Assembly (NCBI RefSeq): GCF_007829885.1
Contig: NZ_VIWW01000001.1
Span: 124,001-188,000 of the forward strand
From: Streptomyces brevispora
GTDB taxonomy: Bacteria; Actinomycetota; Actinomycetes; Streptomycetales; Streptomycetaceae
DNA length: 64,000 bases
Reading direction: 5' to 3'
Part shown: piece by piece, positions 19,534 to 31,625 of the stretch
Layout: every line of letters begins with the position of its first letter
Numbering within the stretch: position 1 is the stretch's first letter
Notes under the pieces: generated by a model
Seen by the model: the letters and a program-made list of their open reading frames with translations, nothing else
Databases searched by the model: none
Told to the model about the DNA's origin: nothing
Translations under genes and position numbers: made by a program

Positions 19534-20142
19534 TCAATCGGCTACTGCATCCGCCTTGACAAGCCGGCGGACCTGAACCACGTAGAGGATCCCTGCCCAC
19601 CAGTAGAGCGTTGTACCCCATCCTGCGAACGCCCATCCGAAAACGGTGGCCAGCGTTGCCAGCCAACCACCTCCGTCGCTGAGCAGCAACAAGGGAAATG
19701 CGTACATCAGATTGAACGTAGCCGCCTTGCCCAGGAAGTTCACTTGGGGCGGTGGATAGCCGTGACGGCGCAGGATTCCCACCATCACGAGCAGCATCAG
19801 CTCGCGAGCGAGAAGAGCTGCGGTGAGCCAGAGTGGAAGGATCTCCCGCCAGGTCAGCCCGACGAGAGTCGAAAGAATGTACAGGCGGTCGGCAGCCGGG
19901 TCGAGCAGCCGTCCGAGGCTGCTGATCTGGTTCCACCGACGCGCGAGCTTTCCATCGAGGTAGTCGCTGACGCCGCTGAACATCAGTACCAGCAGCGCCC
20001 AGCCATCACTCTTGGGGCCGCCGAACTCAGGGCGCAGAATCAGCCACAGGAAAACAGGTACGCCAACAAGGCGAGCCATGCTGAGGATGTTGGGGATGGT
20101 GAGTACCCGGTCCGTCTGAACGCGGGTCTCCTGGACCTCCAC
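19534..20142 (-). CDS. CDP-alcohol phosphatidyltransferase family protein (PgsA-like)
   Basis: A 202-residue integral membrane enzyme. GTG 20142 is fixed by AGGAGG at 20150-20155. The complete CDP-alcohol signature is seen in SDYLDGKLARRWNQIS followed by SLGRLLDPAADR, with D60, D63, D81 and D85 as the metal-binding aspartates. Several hydrophobic helices follow. It transfers a phosphatidyl group from CDP-diacylglycerol to an alcohol, probably glycerol-3-phosphate (phosphatidylglycerophosphate synthase); inositol phosphate or another acceptor cannot be excluded. The equivalent mycobacterial gene at this place is pgsA2 (Rv1822). It lies 113 nt upstream of the nucleotidyltransferase fusion and follows the terminator of the rRNA operon. 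Confidence 0.87.
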   Translation of the reverse strand: MEVQETRVQTDRVLTIPNILSMARLVGVPVFLWLILRPEFGGPKSDGWALLVLMFSGVSDYLDGKLARRWNQISSLGRLLDPAADRLYILSTLVGLTWREILPLWLTAALLARELMLLVMVGILRRHGYPPPQVNFLGKAATFNLMYAFPLLLLSDGGGWLATLATVFGWAFAGWGTTLYWWAGILYVVQVRRLVKADAVAD

Positions 20143-20249
20143 CCGGGGGCCTCCTGTGAAGAACGTGCCAATGATGCCCCCTGACCCTACCCTCAGCTGT
20201 CGCCGGCAGGTACACGGGGGTATCGACGAACGGTCTCGGAACGCAGAAA

Positions 20250-20277
20250 AGCCCCGTGCCACAAGGGCACGGGGCTT
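20250..20277 (-). terminator. Terminator of the rRNA operon
   Basis: An 11-bp GC-rich stem (AGCCCCGTGCC with GGCACGGGGCT) and short loop lie 13 nt beyond the 5S gene. On the minus strand it is followed by TTTTCTG, a classical intrinsic terminator. It separates rrn transcription from the PgsA-like gene. Confidence 0.88.
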
Positions 20278-20290
20278 AACTATCAAAAGG

Positions 20291-20410
20291 AGTTCGGCGG
20301 CGTCCTACTCTCCCACAGGGTCCCCCCTGCAGTACCATCGGCGCTGAAAGGCTTAGCTTCCGGGTTCGGAATGTAACCGGGCGTTTCCCTAACGCAATGA
20401 CCACCGAAAC
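20291..20410 (-). rRNA. 5S ribosomal RNA
   Basis: On the minus strand the sequence runs from GTTTCGGTGGTCATTGCG through CGCCCGGTTACATTCCGAAC to GTAGGACGCCGCCGAACT, the conserved actinobacterial 5S sequence of about 120 nt. It is the last gene of the rrn operon, about 75 nt after 23S. Confidence 0.95.
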
Positions 20411-20467
20411 ACTATGAAATTAACCAACACCGGAACAAAACACGGCCGTTCGTTATTTCAGAACTAA

Positions 20468-20484
20468 CACAGTGGACGCGAGCA
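20468..20484 (-). other. 23S processing stem, 3' arm
   Basis: These 17 bases are a perfect reverse complement of 23618-23634 on the other side of the 23S gene. Pairing them would form the flanking stem cut by RNase III-type processing. Confidence 0.75.
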
Positions 20485-20487
20485 ACT

Positions 20488-25446
<4,959 letters not shown>

Positions 25447-26147
25447 TGTTTTCCCGTAATCGGGATGACACCACGAGAGCGGAACAATCAAGTCGGAATA
25501 AGACCGATCGTCCACTGTGTCCTCGCTATGTGCATTGCCTGCCAGACCCGTAAGGAATCTGCCAGGACTTTCAAAGGAACCTCGAACCTGCCGAAGCAGG
25601 TCGGGGTATCAACATATCTGGCGTTGACTTTTGGCACGCTGTTGAGTTCTCAAGGAACGGACGCTTCCTTTGTACTCACCGCAGAACATTTTCTGCGGCT
25701 TTCCTCCGGGCGCTTCCCTTCGGTCTTGCGTTTCCGACTCTATCAGACTCTTTCGTGTCCGATTCCCGGTCGAAGCGGGATTGTTCTGGTATTACCTTTG
25801 GGGAATTTCGCTTTCGCGCTTTTCCCTTTCGGCGAGTCCGACTCTATCAGGCCTTTCCCGTCCGATTGACCAGCCCCAGCAGACATGCCGGTGCCGAGCT
25901 CAGGTTAGGGTTTGGGCTAAATAGTCGCCGCCGACCCCCGACTCAATGTCGCGTTGGGGTCAGGCAGGAGTACGACAGTACAGGCTGCCGGGAGTCGAGG
26001 CAAATCGTTTCCGGTACACCCCTAGGTCCTCGAACCGGCAGGACTCGGGCGTAACCGGGACTTCTTATGACTTACCCTGCTGAGCAGTACGCCGCCCTCC
26101 TACAAGCCGCGGCGGTGCCATTGAAGCTCCACTCTGGGAGGCTCCCC
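25447..26147. promoter_or_regulatory. rrn leader and promoter region, divergent from crr
   Basis: This 701-base region drives rrn on the minus strand. One strong sigma70/HrdB-type candidate has -35 TTGAGT (25941-25946) and -10 TATTTA (25918-25923) with 17-nt spacing. Two further blocks 104 bp apart share AATCGGAC...CTGATAGAGTCGG with TAGAGT -10-like boxes at 25841-25846 and 25737-25742. Closer to 16S, TTGAGAACTCAACAGCGTGC (25634-25653, minus) looks like a boxA-type antitermination leader. The plus-strand crr promoter must lie in the same region, but I cannot place it. Confidence 0.7.
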
Positions 26148-26597
26148 ATGACCACTGTGACGTCCCCTCTTACCGGACGCGCCATCGGGCTCGCTGCGGT
26201 ACCCGACCCGGTCTTCTCCGGCGCGATGGTCGGTCCGGGTACCGCCATCGACCCCGTACGCGAGCCGTCGGAGGCCTTGTCGCCGGTCGACGGAATCGTC
26301 GTCTCCCTGCACCCGCACGCCTTCGTCGTGGTGGACAGCGAGGGCCACGGGGTTCTGACCCACCTCGGCATCGACACCGTCCAGCTCAATGGTGAGGGCT
26401 TCGAGCTCCTGGTGAACAAGGGTGACACCGTCACACGCGGCCAGAGCATCGTGCGTTGGGACCCGGCCGCTGTCGAGGCGGCCGGCAAGTCTCCGATCTG
26501 CCCCATCGTGGCGTTGGAGGCGACTTCCGACTCCCTCTCCGACGTCATCGAGAGCGGCGACGTAAAGGTCGGCGACGCACTGTTCGGCTGGCAGTAA
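26148..26597 (+). CDS. crr: PTS system EIIA component (Crr-type, glucose family)
   Basis: A 149-residue cytosolic phosphocarrier of the PTS EIIA-Glc family. The phosphorylated histidine is H72 in GHGVLTHLGIDTV, with the assisting H57 in SLHPHAFVVV. The N-terminal MTTVTSPLTGRAIGLAAVPD and C-terminal KVGDALFGW are typical. ATG 26148 follows GGGAGG at good spacing; the frame is open to 26067 but lacks family similarity there. It takes phosphate from HPr and passes it to sugar-specific EIIB domains such as the N-acetylglucosamine system. It forms an operon with ptsI, 76 nt downstream; ptsH (HPr) is not in this window. Confidence 0.95.
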   Translation: MTTVTSPLTGRAIGLAAVPDPVFSGAMVGPGTAIDPVREPSEALSPVDGIVVSLHPHAFVVVDSEGHGVLTHLGIDTVQLNGEGFELLVNKGDTVTRGQSIVRWDPAAVEAAGKSPICPIVALEATSDSLSDVIESGDVKVGDALFGWQ

Positions 26598-26673
26598 CGC
26601 GTTCGGCGCAGTGACAGCCGACCGGGAATCCACTGCGGGGGCATCGACCGCCGCACTATCGGAGACAGGTGAA

Positions 26674-28344
26674 ATGGAGACAACGCTGCGGGGCGTGGGC
26701 GTGAGCCACGGTGTGGCGATCGGCGAGGTACGGCACATGGGCACAGCAGTGCTCGAACCGCCGGCCAAGCAGATTCCGGCCGAGGACGCGGAGCGCGAAC
26801 AGGGGCGGGCGCGACAGGCCGTGGAGGCTGTGGCGGCCGACCTCGTCGCGCGCGGCAACCTGGCGGGTGGCGAGGCGCAGCACGTGCTGGAGGCCCAGGC
26901 CATGATGGCCCAGGACCCCGAGCTCATGGCTGATGTCGACCGGCGCATCGCTGTCGGCAGCACCGCCGAGCGCGGCGTGTACGACGCCTTCGCGTCGTAC
27001 CGGGCGTTGCTGGCCAATGCCGGGGAGTACCTCGCGGGCCGCGTCGCCGACCTCGACGATGTGCGCAATCGGATCGTGGCCCGGCTGCTCGGTGTGCCGA
27101 TGCCGGGCGTACCGGACAGCGACGAGCCCTATGTACTGATCGCACGGGACCTGGCTCCTGCCGACACAGCGCTGCTCGACCCCACGCTGGTGCTCGGCTT
27201 CGTCACCGAGGAGGGCGGACCGACCAGCCACAGCGCCATTCTGGCGCGGGCGCTCGGGGTGCCCGCCGTGGTGGCGCTCCCCGGTGCCGGCGAGCTGGCC
27301 GAGGGAACCGTGATCGCGGTGGACGGCAGCACCGGCGAGATCTTCGTCGAGCCGAGCGCCGAGAAGCGGGCGGAGATGGAGAGCGCCGCGGCCGCGCGGA
27401 AGGCCGCGTTGTCCACGTCGACCGGTCCCGGTGCGACGTCCGACGGCCACAAGATGCCGCTGCTCGCCAATATCGGCGGGCCCGGTGATGTGCCGGCTGC
27501 CGTCGAGGCGGGCGCCGAGGGCGTGGGGCTGTTCCGTACCGAGTTCCTCTTCCTTGACGACAGCAAGCAGGCGCCGTCGGAGGAGAAGCAGCTCACGGCG
27601 TACCGCGCCGTGCTGGAGGCGTTCCCCGAGGGACGTGTCGTCGTACGGGTGCTGGATGCGGGGGCGGACAAGCCGCTGGACTTCCTGACTCCGGCGGACG
27701 AGCCGAACCCGGCACTGGGTGTGCGCGGGCTGCGCAGCCTGCTGGATCACCCCGATGTGCTGCGGACCCAGCTGACCGCTCTGTCGAAGGCGGCCGCGGG
27801 ACTGCCCGTCTATCTGGAGGTCATGGCGCCCATGGTCGCGGACCGTGCGGACGCCAAGGCGTTCGCGGACGCGTGCCGGGCGGCCGGGCTGAGGGCGAAG
27901 TTCGGTGCGATGGTCGAGATTCCGTCGGCCGCGTTGCGCGCGCGTTCGGTGCTTCAGGAGGTGGAGTTCCTGTCGCTGGGCACCAACGACCTGGCGCAGT
28001 ACACCTTCGCCGCCGACCGTCAGGTGGGTGCGGTCTCACGGCTGCAGGATCCGTGGCAGCCCGCGCTGCTGGATCTGGTCGCGATGTCGGCCGATGCCGC
28101 CAAGGCCGAGGGCAAGAGCTGTGGTGTCTGTGGTGAGGCCGCCTCCGATCCGCTGCTCGCCTGTGTGCTCACCGGTCTGGGCGTGACCTCGCTGTCCATG
28201 GGTGCCGCGTCCATTCCTTATGTGCGCACCACCCTGGCGAAGTACACGCTCGCCCAGTGCGAGCGGGCCGCGTCCGCCGCACGTGCGGCGGACTCCGCCG
28301 AGGACGCGCGGGTTGCCGCGCAGGCGGTGCTTTCGGGCGAGTAG
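26674..28344 (+). CDS. ptsI: Phosphoenolpyruvate-protein phosphotransferase, PTS enzyme I
   Basis: A 556-residue enzyme I that autophosphorylates from PEP and feeds HPr. The domains are the N-terminal HPr-binding/phosphohistidine part with H186 in GGPTSHSAILARALGVPAV, and the C-terminal PEP-binding TIM barrel (GVGLFRTEFLF, FGAMVEIPSAAL, FLSLGTNDLAQY, CGEAASDPL). The length is normal. ATG 26674 is preceded by GGAGACAGGTGAA; the frame extends upstream to 26611 without homology. It is the second gene of the crr-ptsI operon and ends in a strong bidirectional terminator. Confidence 0.96.
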   Translation: METTLRGVGVSHGVAIGEVRHMGTAVLEPPAKQIPAEDAEREQGRARQAVEAVAADLVARGNLAGGEAQHVLEAQAMMAQDPELMADVDRRIAVGSTAERGVYDAFASYRALLANAGEYLAGRVADLDDVRNRIVARLLGVPMPGVPDSDEPYVLIARDLAPADTALLDPTLVLGFVTEEGGPTSHSAILARALGVPAVVALPGAGELAEGTVIAVDGSTGEIFVEPSAEKRAEMESAAAARKAALSTSTGPGATSDGHKMPLLANIGGPGDVPAAVEAGAEGVGLFRTEFLFLDDSKQAPSEEKQLTAYRAVLEAFPEGRVVVRVLDAGADKPLDFLTPADEPNPALGVRGLRSLLDHPDVLRTQLTALSKAAAGLPVYLEVMAPMVADRADAKAFADACRAAGLRAKFGAMVEIPSAALRARSVLQEVEFLSLGTNDLAQYTFAADRQVGAVSRLQDPWQPALLDLVAMSADAAKAEGKSCGVCGEAASDPLLACVLTGLGVTSLSMGAASIPYVRTTLAKYTLAQCERAASAARAADSAEDARVAAQAVLSGE

Positions 28345-28368
28345 GACCTCAGCGCCCGGACGACGAGG

Positions 28369-28410
28369 CGAAGGGGCTTCCCGCCGATGGTGGCGGGGAG
28401 CCCCTTCGGG
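28369..28410. terminator. Terminator between ptsI and convergent hypothetical gene
   Basis: A long hairpin: CGAAGGGGCT and CCCGCC pair with GGCGGGG and AGCCCCTTCG. The stem has about 16 base pairs with a single mismatch or bulge. It lies immediately 3' of both convergent genes. Confidence 0.75.
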
Positions 28411-28413
28411 CTG

Positions 28414-29331
28414 TCAGCGGTGGGATTCCGGCTCGTCGGCTCCGATGTCGAAGCCTGCGCAGTACTCAACCCCGGACTCCGGGGAGACGGGTTCCCCGGT
28501 GTCGGCGTCGGTGCAGTAGGCGCTGAAGACCTCGCCCGCGGTGAGCGGGGCGAGGCTGCCGCGGGTCAGTCGCCAGCCGTGCACCCGGTCCGCGGTGCCG
28601 GGTGCGCTCGTCCGCAGGACGACTCCCCCGCGGCTTTCGAGGGCGATGCCGACGGCGAGGACGGTCACGAATTCGGCTCCCTCCGCCGAGTCGAGGCGGA
28701 CCGGTCCGTTGGTGTCGCGCTCGGTGTGCAGGGCCGCGAGCAGCTGCTCGTTCTCCGTGGGGGTGCTGCAGACCAGGTGGTGGATGCCGGGGCCCGCTGT
28801 CTCCAGGGTGCGCAGCAGCAGGTGGGATGCCCGGTCGAATGCCGCGCGGCCGATGTCCTGGCCGCAGTCGGCACACTCCCCCAGGTCGGCCAGGAGCATC
28901 GTGGAGTACTCCCAGGCGGCCCGGCGGACCGCTCGGGAGACGAGGAGCGGGATCAGGGTGTCGAGTGGCTGTCCGGTGTAGGCGACGGTGGCTCCGGCCG
29001 CCGCGATCTCCGCGGTGAAGCGGCTGCGGCCGGTCGGGGAGTCGGCTGCGATGCCCGATTCGGCGCAGAACTCGGCGTACTCCTCCGGGTCGAAGAGAGC
29101 GACCGTTGTGTGCATGCCCTGCGCGGCAAGGGCTTTGAGCAGGCCTTCCACCTGCTGGAGGTAGACGGAGTGGTCGTCGAAGGTGAAGGTGCGGTAGTGC
29201 CGCATCGCCGCGAAGTCCTGTTCGTCGGTCAGGAGGCCGATGATGCTCGGTGCTTCGCGGCGCAGCGAGCGTCGCATGGTGGTGCCGGTCCGGCCTTGGC
29301 CGGTGGTCCGCTTGTTCCTGGTCTGCGCCAT
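28414..29331 (-). CDS. Conserved hypothetical protein
   Basis: A 305-residue soluble protein I cannot place in a named family. ATG 29331 (MAQTRNKRTT) is preferred over the upstream ATG at 29364 because GGGGGAAT precedes it. A basic N-terminus (about 30 residues) leads into an alpha/beta region (HYRTFTFDDHSVYLQQVEGL, HTTVALFDPEEYAEFC). A CADCGQD pair of cysteines lies mid-protein, and ETAGPGIHHLVCSTPTENEQ and LDSAEGAEFVTVLAVG segments follow. It resembles proteins with a Rossmann-like fold, but no catalytic motif is clear. It is probably monocistronic or weakly linked to nothing else, with a terminator just after it. Confidence 0.65.
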   Translation of the reverse strand: MAQTRNKRTTGQGRTGTTMRRSLRREAPSIIGLLTDEQDFAAMRHYRTFTFDDHSVYLQQVEGLLKALAAQGMHTTVALFDPEEYAEFCAESGIAADSPTGRSRFTAEIAAAGATVAYTGQPLDTLIPLLVSRAVRRAAWEYSTMLLADLGECADCGQDIGRAAFDRASHLLLRTLETAGPGIHHLVCSTPTENEQLLAALHTERDTNGPVRLDSAEGAEFVTVLAVGIALESRGGVVLRTSAPGTADRVHGWRLTRGSLAPLTAGEVFSAYCTDADTGEPVSPESGVEYCAGFDIGADEPESHR

Positions 29332-29398
29332 GATTCCCCCAGTGCGCTGTCGATCATTGCTCACTCAGGGTAATCACGGGTACTGACAGTGCTGTCCG

Positions 29399-31375
29399 TC
29401 AGCGGCGCTTGTGTGCCAGTTCCTCGTAGAAGTGGAGGAGTTCCAGGTTGTCGATCGAGCCGGGGTTGACGGCCTTGGCCAGGGCTGTTCCCTGGAGCAG
29501 ACGTTTGACCGGAACCTCGATGCGCTTGCCGGTGAGGGTGTGTGGAATGCCCGGGACCTCGATGACCTCGTCCGGGACATGGCGCGGGGAGAGGTTCTCG
29601 CGGATGGTGCGTTTGATGCTGTGGCGCAGCTCGTCGTCGAGCGTCGCGCCCTCGGCGAGGTGGACGAAGAGCGGCATCCAGTAGCCGCCGTCGGGCTCCT
29701 CCAGTCCGATGACGAGTGATTCGCGGATTTCGGGGAGGCGCTCGACCGCTTCGTAGATGTCGGCGGAGCCCATGCGGACACCCTGGCGGTTGAGGGTGGA
29801 GTCGGAGCGGCCGTGGATGACGACGGAGCCGCGGTCGGTGATCGTGATCCAGTCGCCGTGGCGCCAGACTCCGGGGTACATGTCGAAGTAGCTGTCGTGG
29901 TAGCGGCTGCCGTCGGGGTCGTTCCAGAAGTGGATCGGCATGGACGGCATGGGCTTGGTGACGACGAGTTCGCCGACCTCGCCGGTCAGCGCGTTGCCCG
30001 CGGGGTCCCAGGACTGGAGGTCCGTGCCGAGAGCGGGGGCCTGGAGCTCGCCGATGTGGACGGAGAGGGTGGGGACCGCTCCGGCGAAGCAGCTGCAGAC
30101 GTCGGTGCCGCCGCTGACGGACGCGATCCACAGGTCGTCGGCCACTTCGTCGTGGAGCCAGCGGAACCCGTCGGGCGGGAGCGGGGAGCCCGTGGTGGCG
30201 ACGCACTGGATGCGGGAGAGGTCGAAGTCGCGTCCCGGGTGGATGCCGGCCTTGCGGCAGGCCATGACGTAGGCGGCGGAGGTACCGAACAGGGTGGCGC
30301 CCGTCTGTTCGGCGACGCGCCACTGCGCGCTGACGTCGGGGTAACCGGGGCTTCCGTCGTAGAGCACGAGTGTGGTGCCGGTGAGGAGGCCGGAGACGAG
30401 GAAGTTCCACATCATCCAGCCGGTGGAGGTGTACCAGAAGAAGCGGTCCTCGGGGCCCAGGTCGCAGTGCAGGCCGATCTGCTTGAAGTGTTCGAGCAGG
30501 ATGCCGCCCTGGGACTGGACGATGGCCTTGGGGAGTCCGGTGGTGCCGGAGGAGTAGAGCACCCACAGCGGATGGTCGAAGGGGACCTGCTCGAAGACGG
30601 GTTCGGTGTCCCCGGCGGTGAGGGCGGACCAGTCGAGGGCGCCTTCGGGCGCTTCGGTGCCCAGCAGTGGGATGTGGACGACTGCGCGCAGGGTGGGGAG
30701 TTCGCGGCGCAGCTCGGCGACGGTGTCGGTGCGGTGGTGTTCCTTGCCGCCGTAGCGGTATCCGTCGACGGTGAACAGGACGACGGGTTCGACCTGCTGG
30801 AAGCGGTCGAGGACACTGCGGGCGCCGAAGTCGGGGGCGCAGGAGGTCCAGACGCCGCCAACTGCGGCGGTGGCGAGGAAGGCGACCACCGCCTCCGGGA
30901 TGTTGGGGAGGTAGCCGCTGACGCGATCGCCGGGGGTGACACCGAGTGCGCGGAGTTCCGCGGCGAGCGAGCCGACCCGGCGGCGGAGCTCGGACCAGGA
31001 GGTGGGGATCTGGGTGTGGGTCTCGTCGACGTGGAGCAGTGCGGGCGCGTCGGCGCGCAGGGGGTCCTCGGCGGTGCGCAGCGCGTGTTCGGCGTAGTTG
31101 AGTGTGGCACCGGGGAACCACTGGGCGCCGGGCATGGTGCGGTCGCCGAGGACGGTCTCGTACGGGGTGGAGAACCGTACGTCGAACCATTCGGCGACGG
31201 CCTGCCAGAAGGTGTCGAGCTCGTCGACGGACCAGCGGTGCAGCGCCGCGTAGCCGCCCTCGGCCGGTGCTCCGTGGTGCTCGGCCGCCCACTTCTGGAA
31301 GCGGGTGACGGCGGCGGCCGCGATGCGGTCCGGGCCGGGCTGCCAGAGGGGGGCTTCGTCGGCTGCTGAGGTCAT
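29399..31375 (-). CDS. Acetoacetate-CoA ligase
   Basis: A 658-residue ANL-superfamily acyl-CoA synthetase that activates acetoacetate with ATP and CoA. Evidence: the N-terminal acetyl-CoA-synthetase-type region (TLNYAEHAL), the AMP-binding loop LYSSGTTGLPKAIVQSQGG, the substrate-site region CVATTGSPLPPDGFRW and SVSGGTDVCSCF, and the C-terminal lysine motif HTLTGKRIEVPVKR. SGGTDVCSCFAG is typical of acetoacetyl-CoA synthetases rather than acetyl-CoA synthetases. ATG 31375 follows AGGGAG; the long upstream open frame to 32314 is shadow sequence antisense to the GH31 gene. It provides acetoacetyl-CoA for polyhydroxybutyrate, fatty-acid or polyketide metabolism; no partner gene is adjacent. Confidence 0.93.
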   Translation of the reverse strand: MTSAADEAPLWQPGPDRIAAAAVTRFQKWAAEHHGAPAEGGYAALHRWSVDELDTFWQAVAEWFDVRFSTPYETVLGDRTMPGAQWFPGATLNYAEHALRTAEDPLRADAPALLHVDETHTQIPTSWSELRRRVGSLAAELRALGVTPGDRVSGYLPNIPEAVVAFLATAAVGGVWTSCAPDFGARSVLDRFQQVEPVVLFTVDGYRYGGKEHHRTDTVAELRRELPTLRAVVHIPLLGTEAPEGALDWSALTAGDTEPVFEQVPFDHPLWVLYSSGTTGLPKAIVQSQGGILLEHFKQIGLHCDLGPEDRFFWYTSTGWMMWNFLVSGLLTGTTLVLYDGSPGYPDVSAQWRVAEQTGATLFGTSAAYVMACRKAGIHPGRDFDLSRIQCVATTGSPLPPDGFRWLHDEVADDLWIASVSGGTDVCSCFAGAVPTLSVHIGELQAPALGTDLQSWDPAGNALTGEVGELVVTKPMPSMPIHFWNDPDGSRYHDSYFDMYPGVWRHGDWITITDRGSVVIHGRSDSTLNRQGVRMGSADIYEAVERLPEIRESLVIGLEEPDGGYWMPLFVHLAEGATLDDELRHSIKRTIRENLSPRHVPDEVIEVPGIPHTLTGKRIEVPVKRLLQGTALAKAVNPGSIDNLELLHFYEELAHKRR

Positions 31376-31625
31376 GGGTCGGCTCCCTGGCTGTACGGGT
31401 ACGCGGGTCTGCGTGGGTCGCGCGCACGTGCTGGGGTGTGCGCGTGAGGCGGCTTTTACGGACGATGCCATGTGATCGTCCTTCGCACCAGGGCTGCCCG
31501 CCCATGGCCTCGTGTCCGGATATGTGGTTCGCCCACGTCCGACCCCGGGCGGGCACGTCCGGCCGTGGGTGAACGGAAGTTGAACAGGACCCGTTCCCGC
31601 CTCGCCGGATGGCAGGGTGAGCCGC

